From positions 87,061 to 151,060 of the forward strand of contig URSF01000001.1 of assembly GCA_900550445.1 (NCBI GenBank): a stretch of DNA of 64,000 nt, written 5' to 3'. Below, one piece after another: positions 35,270-43,999 of this stretch. The notes under the pieces are model-generated. The model had not been told where the DNA came from, made no database searches, and saw nothing but the letters and a program-made list of their open reading frames with translations. A program made the position numbers and the translations under genes. Positions within the stretch are counted from its first letter, which is position 1, and each line of letters starts with the position of its first letter. The stretch comes from an uncultured Rhodospirillaceae bacterium. GTDB taxonomy: Bacteria > Pseudomonadota > Alphaproteobacteria > CAAGCB01 > CAG-977.

Positions 35270-36118
35270 TTGAAACAAAAAAGGGAAAATCTTTGTCTGT
35301 TTTTAGGGGCGGGATTTTCCCTTTTTCTACACGCCGGTCTGTTTTTTTTATTGTTTCTGCGAATGCAAAACGCGCCCGAACCGGGGGGAAGCGGGCTGTT
35401 AATGGACGCTTTTCTGGTTTCCGGCGGAGACGGTTTTTATCAAACGGGCGTTCCGTGGGGGGATTTTGATTTTAAACCGGGCAGAAAAGGGACGCCACCC
35501 GCGGTTGAAGAAAAAACGGCGGAACCGGAAAAAAGCGTTTCGGGAAAACCGACGCCGGAAATAAACAAAAAAACGGAAAAAAAATCAGAAGCCGTTTTAG
35601 CGGTGTCTGTCAGAAAAAAAACGTCGTTGCCGGTCAAAAAACAAAAAAAAGTCGCCGCTTTGAAAAAAAAGGCCGCTAAGGCTGCGGCTGTGCCTGCGAA
35701 AGATTCGACGCCGGCCGGACAGAACGGATCGGGGACGCAGCCTTATGGCGGCGTTATCGGCGACGCGCCGGGGTTCGGCGCCGGCCGGGGAAGCGGCATC
35801 GGCATCGGGTCGGGCAGGGGGATCGGCGATATCAAAGCGGCGCGGTACTTTGTTCGTCTGCGGCGTTTGTTTCAGCGGCGGCTGAAATATCCCGAAGAGC
35901 TGGAAAACCAAAAAATTTCCGGACGGGCCGTCGTGCGGTTTCATGTTCAAAAAGACGGAAAACTCGACGTAAATTCGGTTGTTCTGGCGCAGACTTCGGG
36001 GCACGAAATTCTGGACAGACAGGCGCTGAAAACGATTTTGGAAGCCGTACGGCTGCCCGCGCCGCCGTACGGAGAAATGACGATCGAAATCCCGATTATG
36101 TTTCGGGTCTATCATTAA
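35270..36118 (+). CDS. tonB: TonB energy-transducing protein
   Basis: The 282-residue protein has a single N-terminal membrane helix (GFSLFLHAGLFFLLFL), whose His is typical of TonB. A long Lys/Pro/Glu linker follows and then a C-terminal TonB domain (RLKYPEELENQKISGRAVVRFHVQKDG, DRQALKTILEAVRLPAPP). The start is a TTG at 35270 with AAGGA upstream. It lies 14 bases after the receptor, so they are co-expressed. No exbB or exbD is in the window. Confidence 0.9.
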   Translation: MKQKRENLCLFLGAGFSLFLHAGLFFLLFLRMQNAPEPGGSGLLMDAFLVSGGDGFYQTGVPWGDFDFKPGRKGTPPAVEEKTAEPEKSVSGKPTPEINKKTEKKSEAVLAVSVRKKTSLPVKKQKKVAALKKKAAKAAAVPAKDSTPAGQNGSGTQPYGGVIGDAPGFGAGRGSGIGIGSGRGIGDIKAARYFVRLRRLFQRRLKYPEELENQKISGRAVVRFHVQKDGKLDVNSVVLAQTSGHEILDRQALKTILEAVRLPAPPYGEMTIEIPIMFRVYH

Positions 36119-36167
36119 AAAGTTTTTTCGGTTATCATGCTTGAAACAACAGGGGATTTTTAACCTG

Positions 36168-36977
36168 ATGAAACGGATTTTTTTCATTTTCTGCGCGTTT
36201 TGTTTTTCTTTTCCTCTCAAAGCGGAAGACGAGCTGGCGTCGCATCAGGCGGTATACGACATCGCTCTGGTTTCCACCGCGGGCGGGGCGGCCAGCGTCG
36301 TTAACGCCAAAGGAAAAATGTTTTATAAAATTCAAAAAGTATGCGGCCGCTGGCAGACGGAATCCGTTTTTTCGCTGGATATCGGATATGAGTTATCCGG
36401 TTTGGATACGACGAACTGGAAACAGACGACGCGGGAAAGCGCCGACGGGTGTTTGTTTGATTTTGAAGTTTTTGTGCGGGAAAAAGGCGAAGACCGCAAA
36501 GATTTGGCGGGAACGGCTGTCTGCAAAAACGGCAAAAAGGAATTAAGGCTGTCTTTTCCCGTCCGGTCCGAAGCGGTTTTTCCGAAAAATGTTGTTTTTC
36601 CCGTGCAGCAGACGATCCGCCTGCTGGAAGCCGCCCGACAAGGCAAAAAGAACGTTTCAACATATGTTTACGACGGCACGCGGCCGGAAGCTCTGTATTC
36701 CGTGAACGCGGCGATTTCCGCGCCGGAAAACTTTTCTTCGCCGAAAGTACACGGCGATACCGACTTGATCGCGGGAAAAAAAGCGTGGCGTTTCGATACG
36801 GCTTTTTTTGAAGAATTTGCGGCCGGAAATCTGCCGGACGGCACGCCGTCATACGAAGTTTCTCTGTACTATTATGAAAACGGTATCAGCGATAAAATCG
36901 TTCAGGATTTCGGCGATTACCGTTTGTTGTCAACTTTGACGGAACTGCGCCGCCTGCCGGATCGGGCGTGTCAATAA
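36168..36977 (+). CDS. EipB-like periplasmic protein (DUF1849)
   Basis: The 269-residue exported protein begins its mature part with LASHQAVYDIALVSTAGG, which matches EipB/DUF1849 proteins of alphaproteobacteria. EipB is a beta-spiral periplasmic protein supporting cell-envelope integrity and has a conserved disulfide; cysteines here at KVCGRW and SADGC or AVCKNG could form it. I chose the ATG at 36168, which follows AGGGG, over the TTG at 36141. Confidence 0.8.
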   Translation: MKRIFFIFCAFCFSFPLKAEDELASHQAVYDIALVSTAGGAASVVNAKGKMFYKIQKVCGRWQTESVFSLDIGYELSGLDTTNWKQTTRESADGCLFDFEVFVREKGEDRKDLAGTAVCKNGKKELRLSFPVRSEAVFPKNVVFPVQQTIRLLEAARQGKKNVSTYVYDGTRPEALYSVNAAISAPENFSSPKVHGDTDLIAGKKAWRFDTAFFEEFAAGNLPDGTPSYEVSLYYYENGISDKIVQDFGDYRLLSTLTELRRLPDRACQ

Positions 36978-37057
36978 AAAACAAAAGGCAGTCTTTGACA
37001 ACGGCGGCAGGCGTGGTATATCTTAATTACAAATAACCTGTTTTGCGGAGACGTTCT

Positions 37058-37933
37058 TTGAACAACGAAATTCCCTATATCGCCGGACTGCGCAGCATTG
37101 CTGCGTCTTATGACGCGTTTATCGTTGATTTGTGGGGCGTTGTTTATGAAGAACAAAGACTCTGCTTCGGTGTGTTCAACGCGCTCAGCCAACTGAGTGA
37201 CGAAGGCAAAAAAGTCATTTTTCTTTCCAATTCGCCGTACCGGTCCGCGGATATGATCAAAACGCTGGAACGCATGGGGGTGAAACGTTACCTGTATTAC
37301 GGTGTTTTGACGGCGGGAGAAGTCATTTATCATGAACTGCGGCGGCGTGTCGATCCGTTTTTTGCCAATCTGGGACGCAAATGTTTCCATTTGGGGCCGG
37401 AACAGTTCTGGCAGCCGTATGCCGATCTGGGCTATGTTCCCGTTCCGAATATTGACGAAGCCGATTTTATTTTTGTGACCGGAACTTTCGGTACGCAGGA
37501 TTCGCTGGAAAAATATGATCCTTTCTTCAAAGTCTGTTTGTCACGCCGTTTGCCGATGGTGTGCGCTTGCCCGGATTCCTTTATTTTAAAAGACGGCGTT
37601 CCTTATATGGCGGCCGGAGCGCTGGCGGCGCAATACCAGAAAATCGGCGGGTCGGTTTTTTGGCGCGGCAAGCCGGATCCGTCGGTGTTCGCTTATTGCG
37701 TCGAAGGGCTGGAAACGGAAAAATACCGTATTGCCGTGATCGGCGACGGGGTGCAGACGGATATCCGCGGGGCGAATTTGGCCGGGTTGGACGCCTTGTT
37801 CGTAGCCGGCGGTATTCATGCCAAAGAATTAGGGGTCAGCCGGGGGCAGCAGCCTGATCCTGAGCGTGTGCGTTCCCTCTTAATGCAGAATGAGTGTACG
37901 GCGAAGGCCGTTCTTCCCGCCTTTATTTGGTAA
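37058..37933 (+). CDS. HAD class IIA hydrolase (TIGR01459 type)
   Basis: The 291-residue protein has HAD motif I as FIVDLWGVVY, motif II as VIFLSNSPYR and motif III/IV as WRGKPDPSVF with VIGDGVQTDIRGANLAGLD. This is the NagD-like class IIA group seen in alphaproteobacteria. It should dephosphorylate a small metabolite; the substrate is not known. A TTG start at 37058 with GGAG 8 bases upstream fits best. Confidence 0.87.
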   Translation: MNNEIPYIAGLRSIAASYDAFIVDLWGVVYEEQRLCFGVFNALSQLSDEGKKVIFLSNSPYRSADMIKTLERMGVKRYLYYGVLTAGEVIYHELRRRVDPFFANLGRKCFHLGPEQFWQPYADLGYVPVPNIDEADFIFVTGTFGTQDSLEKYDPFFKVCLSRRLPMVCACPDSFILKDGVPYMAAGALAAQYQKIGGSVFWRGKPDPSVFAYCVEGLETEKYRIAVIGDGVQTDIRGANLAGLDALFVAGGIHAKELGVSRGQQPDPERVRSLLMQNECTAKAVLPAFIW

Positions 37934-38130
37934 AAACGCGATTTTATTGGAAAATCAGTTCGTCAGGGCTTACTGCAAAATGCTCACGTACCTTTTTACG
38001 CTGCGTTTTTCGTTCGCCCTTCCTGCTGCTTTTCTCACTAAAATCGGTTTTTCTACTACCCGTAGGGGGGAAAACGCCCTCCCGGCGGGACACGACCCGT
38101 GCCGTCGGCAAGAAAGCAAAAACTGACGCC

Positions 38131-38178
38131 CGTACGGCCAGTACCCCGTACGGCCAGTACCCCGTACGGCTAGTACCC
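38131..38178. repeat. Three 16-bp tandem repeats at the nadK 3' end
   Basis: CGTACGGCCAGTACCC occurs at 38131-38146 and 38147-38162, and with one change (T for C) at 38163-38178. The unit contains the palindrome CCGTACGG. The last copy supplies the final Gly-Tyr codons and TAG stop of nadK (minus). The rest of the 37934-38130 gap shows nothing I recognise. Confidence 0.9.
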
Positions 38179-38934
38179 GAGGAATTGTTCGTTTAAAACG
38201 CGGTCTTCCAAATTATATTCCGGATCAAACAACAGGTTTAATCCTGTTTCGGTATCTTCTCTGACATTGACTTTGATAACGTTGCGCAGCTCGGTAAAAT
38301 CGGCTACCGCGCTGACGGGACGTTTTTCGCTTTGCAGGATATCAAAGGATACTTCCGCATGACGGGGAATAATCGCGCCTTGCCAACGGCGGGGGCGGAA
38401 CGGGCTGATCGGGGTCAAAGCCAGTACGTTGGAAGTCATTGGCAAAATCGGGCCGTGCACCGAAAAATTATAAGCCGTGCTGCCCGCCGGCGTTGATACC
38501 AGCACGCCGTCGCAAACCAGATTGGACAGCTTTTGAATGCCGTCGATGCTGATGGAAATATCCGCCGCCTGCCGGCTTTGCCGCCACAAAGACACTTCGT
38601 TAAAAGCTCTGGCCCGTTTTTGCTTTCCGTTTGCGGCCAGCGCGTCCATAATCAAAGGGTGCAGCGTGATTGAATCCGCATTGTTCAGGCGTTCTTCCAG
38701 ATCTTCTTCCTGATACTTGTTCATTAAAAAACCGACGCTGCCGCGGTTCATGCCGTAAAACGGAATACCTTTGCCGATATGTTTGTGCAGCGTTTGCAGC
38801 ATAAAACCGTCGCCGCCCAGAACAACAAAAACGTCGGCTTTGGCGCAACCGGCCGTACCGTATATTTTTTGCAGCCGCCGCAGCGACTTTTGAGCGATTT
38901 CCGTCGTGTCTGCCAAAAAACAGATCTGCCGCAT
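38170..38934 (-). CDS. nadK: NAD kinase
   Basis: The 254-residue enzyme phosphorylates NAD to NADP. It has the glycine-rich VVLGGDGFMLQTLH motif, the FYGMNRGSVGFLMN segment and the signature VCDGVLVSTPAGSTAYNFSVHGPILP. Length matches the short proteobacterial forms. Its stop codon lies inside the 16-bp repeat. It is monocistronic. Confidence 0.93.
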   Translation of the reverse strand: MRQICFLADTTEIAQKSLRRLQKIYGTAGCAKADVFVVLGGDGFMLQTLHKHIGKGIPFYGMNRGSVGFLMNKYQEEDLEERLNNADSITLHPLIMDALAANGKQKRARAFNEVSLWRQSRQAADISISIDGIQKLSNLVCDGVLVSTPAGSTAYNFSVHGPILPMTSNVLALTPISPFRPRRWQGAIIPRHAEVSFDILQSEKRPVSAVADFTELRNVIKVNVREDTETGLNLLFDPEYNLEDRVLNEQFLGY

Positions 38935-39018
38935 TTTCTTTCCCCGAGTTTATAGACTTTCCGTTGGGAAGCTTTTATAATACAGAAAATTCGAAAAAAT
39001 AAAAACAGGAAAAGACTG

Positions 39019-39666
39019 ATGAAAAATTTATCGGGACGCTTTTGTATTGTTTGCGGTTTGTTCTTGGTCGGAATACTGCCCTCTTCCGCTTTCGCGGCAA
39101 AGTATTCGGGGGCGGCCAGCCGTCAGTTTTCGGCGGACAGGAACGCTTCTGAAAAACCGGCTCTGCCGCCGGAAGCGTCGTCAATGCCGCAGGAGGATTT
39201 AAAGGCCGTTTCTCCGATTACTTTTGACGAGCTGCGCCTGTTTGCCCGTGACTGGCTGAAATATGCGCGCTGGTTAAAAACGGACGGCAATCAATATAAG
39301 GCTGTCGCTTATCTGGGGGTGTCGGCCGCCGCAGATTATCCGCCCGAAGTCGTTAAATGGATGGACGCGCACGGCTGGGCCGTCGATCGTTTTTTCCTGC
39401 TGGAACGAAAATTTCGTATAACTCTTTCCGTTCTGGAACAGGAAAACAAACAGACTAATTTGCTGAGGCATTTGGAAACTCAAATCCGCCAGCTGGAAAA
39501 AAACGATAAAATGCCTGCGGAACAGAAAAAAAGCCTGAAAGAACAGTATGCCGGCACGATCCGGACCGTCCGAGCGGCTACCAGCGCCAAAGCGCCCGTA
39601 ACTCCGGAAGAATACGAATTGATCAAACTGAATCGTGAAGCTTTGACGCGGGTTTTAAGCGAATAA
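39019..39666 (+). CDS. Exported protein, unknown function
   Basis: The 215-residue protein has a signal peptide (VCGLFLVGILPSSAFA). The mature protein is mainly helical: DELRLFARDWLKYARWLKTD, then a coiled-coil-like stretch RITLSVLEQENKQTNLLRHL continuing as ETQIRQLEKN, then PVTPEEYELIKLNREALTRVL. No known family is evident to me. It converges on the PAP2-like gene with a 6-base gap. Confidence 0.7.
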   Translation: MKNLSGRFCIVCGLFLVGILPSSAFAAKYSGAASRQFSADRNASEKPALPPEASSMPQEDLKAVSPITFDELRLFARDWLKYARWLKTDGNQYKAVAYLGVSAAADYPPEVVKWMDAHGWAVDRFFLLERKFRITLSVLEQENKQTNLLRHLETQIRQLEKNDKMPAEQKKSLKEQYAGTIRTVRAATSAKAPVTPEEYELIKLNREALTRVLSE

Positions 39667-39672
39667 CCGGCT

Positions 39673-40500
39673 TTACAGAGAAATCAAGGGAATATTGTCA
39701 CGGTTTTCGGAAACGATCCAACGGGCTGTATGGTACATCATAATACCGATAAACGCCCCCATAACGGCGTCGCTGATGAAACATTCCGCCGTTAAAACGA
39801 CCGATAACGTTATCAATCCCGCCAGCGCATACATCAACCTGCTGATTTTCGGCAGAAAATAAGCCGACGCCATAATCACGGCCCACAGACTTTGAACGCT
39901 GAAACTGGGGAAGGAAGTTTCCGTAACGCGGAAACGAAAGGCCGAAAAACCGTATAAACGCATTGTATCCAGAAATTCCGGCGTATACCGGCCGGCCAGA
40001 ATATTGATGATCAGCGTAACCAACGAAGACAGCGACAATGTCAGAAGAATAAATAAAACGGCGTGAGCTTTCTGCAGATTCTTTTCAAATACTTCCGTTG
40101 TCAGGGATAACCCCGCCACAGCCATGTAAATCAGCCATAACGCGATCAGGATTAAAAACCACCACCCGGACGGATTGATTTCCGCCAGCGTGTAAAAAAC
40201 GCCTTCTTTATTGTCGTTCAGGCAGGACAGGGCAAAGGGCTTGTCCAAAAAATTGATTGAAAAAGCGCAAAACAGGCACACATAAATAAAGGCGGCCGTT
40301 TTGGGCTGTTCTTTTGTAAAAGCGGCGGTAATTTCCTTTGCCCGGATCAAACGGGGACGCAGGTTGTTCCATTTCAGAATCTCTATTGTTTTTTGGACGG
40401 TGGGTCGGCGGGACAGCCGGGAAAAAAAATCCTTTGCTTTTTGTGACGTCGCGGCCGCGAAAGTCTTTATCCGTTCTGAAATATTTGTCTTAACAACCAT
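39673..40500 (-). CDS. Degenerate PAP2-like membrane protein
   Basis: The 275-residue membrane protein has about six hydrophobic helices in the PAP2 layout. The three catalytic motifs can be located but are substituted. KX6RP is ILAGRYTPEF (RP to TP). PSGH is FPSFSVQSLW. SRxxxxxHxxxD is VLTAECFISDAVMG, with the catalytic His absent. Spacing and helix context match the alphaproteobacterial 'GRxRP...PSGH...SDxxxG' proteins. It should not hydrolyse phosphate esters; a binding or scaffolding role is inferred. Confidence 0.65.
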   Translation of the reverse strand: MVVKTNISERIKTFAAATSQKAKDFFSRLSRRPTVQKTIEILKWNNLRPRLIRAKEITAAFTKEQPKTAAFIYVCLFCAFSINFLDKPFALSCLNDNKEGVFYTLAEINPSGWWFLILIALWLIYMAVAGLSLTTEVFEKNLQKAHAVLFILLTLSLSSLVTLIINILAGRYTPEFLDTMRLYGFSAFRFRVTETSFPSFSVQSLWAVIMASAYFLPKISRLMYALAGLITLSVVLTAECFISDAVMGAFIGIMMYHTARWIVSENRDNIPLISL

Positions 40501-40609
40501 AGCTTTATCCGATAAATTTGAATTTATGCTACTATAACATAAGAAAAAATCAAGGTTAAGGATTCTCTTTATGTTTTTTGACGGTCTTGTCCGGGACTGA
40601 AGGCTTTTG

Positions 40610-40639
40610 TTGAAATTTTTTTCAAAGGAATGTTAAAAT
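40610..40639 (+). promoter_or_regulatory. Promoter of the small exported-protein operon
   Basis: TTGAAA (40610-40615), 18 bases, TAAAAT (40634-40639) lie 25 bases before the first ATG of the four-gene set. Confidence 0.6.
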
Positions 40640-40663
40640 AAGCGCCGAAAGGAAAGAAACGCG

Positions 40664-40975
40664 ATGAAAGCTGTCTGCCTTTTATTTATGATTTTTTTTA
40701 TGTGGGGAACCGACGTTTCCGCGCAGGTGGTTGATATGCGCGCTTACAGCCGTCAGCGCGGGTTTAAGGCTTATCGTGCCAAGACGCCCGCGCCCGTGCA
40801 AAAACGGCAGGCGGCTCCGGCGGCGGGACAAAACCGGCAGGCGGTTCCGGCCGGAAACGCTCAGGTCGGCGAATCGGGAAAATCAGATAACAAAAAATCA
40901 GCCGATTCCTCGGCTCAAACCGCGGAAATGCGTGAATATATCCAGAATAATCCGCATGTCCGGCCTGATATTTAA
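40664..40975 (+). CDS. Small exported protein, paralogue 1
   Basis: The 103-residue protein has a signal peptide ending GTDVSAQ. Its mature N-terminus, AQVVDMRAYSRQRGFKAY, is shared exactly with the next gene. The rest is low-complexity, rich in Gln, Ala, Pro and Lys, ending IQNNPHVRPDI. No family is recognised. It is the first gene of a four-gene operon with gaps of 17, 7 and -4 bases. Confidence 0.7.
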   Translation: MKAVCLLFMIFFMWGTDVSAQVVDMRAYSRQRGFKAYRAKTPAPVQKRQAAPAAGQNRQAVPAGNAQVGESGKSDNKKSADSSAQTAEMREYIQNNPHVRPDI

Positions 40976-40992
40976 AAAAGGATAAATAAATT

Positions 40993-41367
40993 ATGCGGTT
41001 GGCGGTATTTGTACTTTTATGGATCTGCTTTTTTTATCAGGAATCAAACGCGCAGGTGGTTGATATGCGTGCTTACAGCCGACAGCGCGGATTTAAAGCT
41101 TATTCTGTACGGCAGCAGGCTTATGTTCCGCCCGTCCGCCGGGTGACGCCGGCGCGGAACAAAGCGGAACCCGCAGGAAATAACGCCGAGCTGTCCGCAG
41201 ATCGGCCGAAACATAAAATTCAGCAGACGGGGGTTAAGGTTTTTCAGGAAAAAGACGAAGACAAAGTGATGAATTTTAATGTCGAAAATCCTGAATTTGA
41301 TAAACTGAGCGATTATAAAAAACAGGATCTGATGAAACGGATCTCTTTTAAAAAGAATACGAATTAG
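40993..41367 (+). CDS. Small exported protein, paralogue 2
   Basis: The 124-residue protein has a signal peptide and the same mature N-terminus AQVVDMRAYSRQRGFKAY as the preceding gene. The middle differs (Pro/Arg/Ala-rich), and a distinct C-terminus reads MNFNVENPEFDKLSDYKKQD. The exact conservation of the first 18 mature residues beside a freely varying remainder suggests a functional motif or a recent tandem duplication. Confidence 0.7.
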   Translation: MRLAVFVLLWICFFYQESNAQVVDMRAYSRQRGFKAYSVRQQAYVPPVRRVTPARNKAEPAGNNAELSADRPKHKIQQTGVKVFQEKDEDKVMNFNVENPEFDKLSDYKKQDLMKRISFKKNTN

Positions 41368-41374
41368 GTGAAAA

Positions 41375-41899
41375 ATGAAATATGCAGTTTTAGCTTTAGG
41401 TTTTCTTTTGTTGGGCCAAGCGCCGGCTTTCGCCGTTTGTTCGGGCGGTTTTGACGGCAGCGACGGCTCTTTGTCGGGGTGTTCCGAAATGGGGGCGTTG
41501 GGCGATTTGATTTACGAACGCGATCAAACCGGCCGGGTCATGCGAAAAAGAGACGACGCCGAAATCAAACAGTATTTGATGAAAACGGTTGAAGATCGTC
41601 TGAAAAAACGCGGAATTTCAATGAAGAACAAAGACGGACAGCCGGTAATAAAGATCAATCAGGAAAATGTGGTGTTTGATTTGTTCAATCAGAACGGGGA
41701 TAAAATCTTTACTTATACGGTTGATATGGAAAAAGGGGTTCCCCAAAATGAAAAAGACGTGATCGAATCCCGTGAAGCCTATGATCTGCAAAAGGCAAAA
41801 GGAAAAGCCGAACGTAAAGGGCGTATTGAAAAAATTCAGGCAATGGCCGAAAAGATAAAGGCTGAAGAAATTGAAAAGAAAGCGGCGGCTAAAAAATGA
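41375..41899 (+). CDS. Exported coiled-coil protein
   Basis: The 174-residue protein has a signal peptide (LALGFLLLGQAPAFA), then two cysteines in FAVCSGGFDGSDGSLSGC that could form a disulfide. A repetitive Lys/Glu/Ala helix at the end (KGKAERKGRIEKIQAMAEKI) follows. No family is recognised. It overlaps the next gene by 4 bases. Confidence 0.65.
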   Translation: MKYAVLALGFLLLGQAPAFAVCSGGFDGSDGSLSGCSEMGALGDLIYERDQTGRVMRKRDDAEIKQYLMKTVEDRLKKRGISMKNKDGQPVIKINQENVVFDLFNQNGDKIFTYTVDMEKGVPQNEKDVIESREAYDLQKAKGKAERKGRIEKIQAMAEKIKAEEIEKKAAAKK

Positions 41900-42237
41900 A
41901 ACGTCTGATACTGGGTGGGGCGGTTTGTTTGCTGGCCGCCTGCGTTATGCAAAAAATCCCCGATTCAAAAACGCCGCTGATGCTGGAAACGGCCGTTGAC
42001 AGCGATTTGCTGATTCTTCAGACCGAGGACGTCCGGATCGCCGACGTTAAAGAAAAGCGGATCGCGTATGAATATAACGATCAAAATATCCGCCTGTCGC
42101 AGCTGGGGGATCATGCCCGCCGGTTCTGCGAAGGCAAAGGACGCGACACGGTGCTGGTCGACATGCGCCTGACAGCGCGGGAAGGGTTCCGCCGCGCTAC
42201 GTTTGAATGCAAAGATAAACCGATTTTAATCCCTTAA
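41896..42237 (+). CDS. Small lipoprotein
   Basis: The 113-residue lipoprotein has lipobox LLAACV. Two mature cysteines (RRFCEGKG, TFECKDK) may form a disulfide. It ends at 42237, overlapping the convergent RHH gene by 12 bases. It is the last gene of the exported-protein operon, translationally coupled to the coiled-coil protein. Function is unknown. Confidence 0.7.
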   Translation: MKRLILGGAVCLLAACVMQKIPDSKTPLMLETAVDSDLLILQTEDVRIADVKEKRIAYEYNDQNIRLSQLGDHARRFCEGKGRDTVLVDMRLTAREGFRRATFECKDKPILIP

Positions 42238-42435
42238 GGTTAAGGCCCGCAGTACATACAAGCGCAGTTCCGAAGACAGGCTGCCTTTTCTGTCGGCGTC
42301 AATGCGCGTGATCAGTTCTGCCGGCGTTAAATTCCGGCGTGCGGCCAGCTTTTTTAATTCCTCCCAGAATTCGGGTTCCAGAGAAACGCTGGTGCGGTGT
42401 CCGGCAATCATGACGGAATATTTTCGGATACTCAT
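42226..42435 (-). CDS. Ribbon-helix-helix domain protein
   Basis: The 69-residue protein matches the RHH_4 family: KYSVMIAGHRTSVSLEPEFW then EELKKLAARRNLTPAELITR. RHH proteins bind DNA as dimers through the first beta strand (RTSVSLE). In alphaproteobacteria this gene is usually found beside fumarase and SspB, as here. It overlaps the fumarase stop by 4 bases. Targets are unknown. Confidence 0.85.
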   Translation of the reverse strand: MSIRKYSVMIAGHRTSVSLEPEFWEELKKLAARRNLTPAELITRIDADRKGSLSSELRLYVLRALTLRD

Positions 42436-43997
42436 TTTTTAATCATCTGTTTGTAAAAATCGTTTCCTTTGTTGTCCGTCAGGACAAAGGCGGGAAAGTC
42501 TTTGACGGTGATCTGCCAGACGGCTTCCATGCCCAATTCGGGAAAATCAATGCAGCGGCAATCCGTAATATAGGCTGCTGCCGTCTGTGCCGCTGCGCCG
42601 CCCAAAGTGCCCAGATAAAAACCGCCGTTTTCCCGGCAGGCTTCCGTTACGATTTGCGATCTGTTCCCTTTGGCCAGCATAATCAGTGACGCGCCGTTTT
42701 TCTGCAGCAAATCAACATAGGAATCCATACGTCCCGCCGTCGTCGGCCCGAAAGAACCGGAAGGCAGGCCGTCCGGCCGTTTTGCCGGTCCCGCATAATA
42801 AATCGGGAATTTTTTTAAATAATCGGGCAGAGGCTTGTTTTGATCCAGCATTTCTTTAAAACGGGCATGCGCGATGTCGCGGGCGACAATCAGCGTTCCG
42901 TTCAAAGTCAGACGGTCGCCGACTTTTAAAGTATTCAGATCGGCCAGAGATTCTGCGATATCCCGGTTTAAATCAATATTTGTTCCCGTCGCGGACAGGA
43001 CAGACTCTTTTATATCCGGCAGATACTGCGCCGGATTTGTTTCCAGCTGTTCCAGAAAAACGCCGTCCGGCGTGATTTCGGCCAGAATATTTCTGTCGGC
43101 GACGCAGGAAACGCCGATTCCGATTGGCAGAGAAGCTCCGTGACGGGGCAACCGAATGATACGTGCGTCCAGACAGAAGTGACGTCCGCCGAATTGCGTC
43201 CCCAGACCGTTTTGATTGATCAGGGGCAACAGTTCGTTTTCCAAATCCGTATCTCTGAATCCTGCTTCGGTCGCGGGCAGAGCGTCCAGCGCTTTGGCCG
43301 AAGCAAGCTTGACCGTTTTTAAATTCATCTCGGCGCTTAACCCCCCGATAACGACGGCCAAGTGGTATGGCGGACAGGCCGAAACGCCGATCTCCGTTAT
43401 TTTCCGAATCAGGAAATCCGTTAAAGCCTGTTTGTTCAGCAATGCTCGAGTCTGTTGAAACAAAAAGGTTTTATTGGCTGATCCACCGCCTTTGGCGATG
43501 AACAAAAAACGAAAAGAATCGCCTTTGACGGCGCTGAGGTCAATCTGCGCGGGCAGATTCGTATTACTGTTTTTTTCCGAAAACATGGACAACGGAATAT
43601 TTTGCGAATAGCGCAGATTTAAAGAGGTATACGCTTTTTTTATCCCGCGGGTCAAAGCTTCGGTTTCCGTGCCGTCCGTTAATACCCGGTGTCCTTTTTC
43701 GCCGATGACAATCGCCGTTCCCGTATCTTGGCACAGCGGCAAAACCATGCCTGAGGCAATGTTGGCGTTTTTCAGAAATTCCAGCGCGGCGAACCGTTCG
43801 TTCGGCAAGGACTGCGGATCGTCAAATATGGTTCGGATTTGCGACAAATGGGCGGGACGCAGCAGATGCGACACGTCGCGGAAAGCGGCAAAAGCCAAAT
43901 CTTCAAAAACCTGATCCGGAACATGCAGATATCCGTTTTTGCAAACAACGGGATCGGTTTCGATTTTTTTGAAGTCGGCCGGGGCGGGAAAGAGCAT
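42432..43997 (-). CDS. fumA: Class I (Fe-S) fumarate hydratase
   Basis: The 521-residue enzyme interconverts fumarate and malate with a [4Fe-4S] cluster. The cluster cysteines fall at PLCQDTGT, SACPPYHL and GVSCVAD. Conserved blocks are FLFIAKGGGSANKTFLFQ and GPTTAGRMDSYVDLLQ. The single-chain FumA/FumB form is oxygen sensitive, which suits an anaerobic niche. It is followed by the RHH gene and sits 2 bases downstream of the SspB gene. Confidence 0.93.
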   Translation of the reverse strand: MLFPAPADFKKIETDPVVCKNGYLHVPDQVFEDLAFAAFRDVSHLLRPAHLSQIRTIFDDPQSLPNERFAALEFLKNANIASGMVLPLCQDTGTAIVIGEKGHRVLTDGTETEALTRGIKKAYTSLNLRYSQNIPLSMFSEKNSNTNLPAQIDLSAVKGDSFRFLFIAKGGGSANKTFLFQQTRALLNKQALTDFLIRKITEIGVSACPPYHLAVVIGGLSAEMNLKTVKLASAKALDALPATEAGFRDTDLENELLPLINQNGLGTQFGGRHFCLDARIIRLPRHGASLPIGIGVSCVADRNILAEITPDGVFLEQLETNPAQYLPDIKESVLSATGTNIDLNRDIAESLADLNTLKVGDRLTLNGTLIVARDIAHARFKEMLDQNKPLPDYLKKFPIYYAGPAKRPDGLPSGSFGPTTAGRMDSYVDLLQKNGASLIMLAKGNRSQIVTEACRENGGFYLGTLGGAAAQTAAAYITDCRCIDFPELGMEAVWQITVKDFPAFVLTDNKGNDFYKQMIKK

Positions 43998-43999
43998 AT

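Noticed and set aside
38131..38178. CRISPR-like array from the 16-bp repeats
   Set aside because: The units are directly tandem with no spacers and are too short; no cas genes are present.
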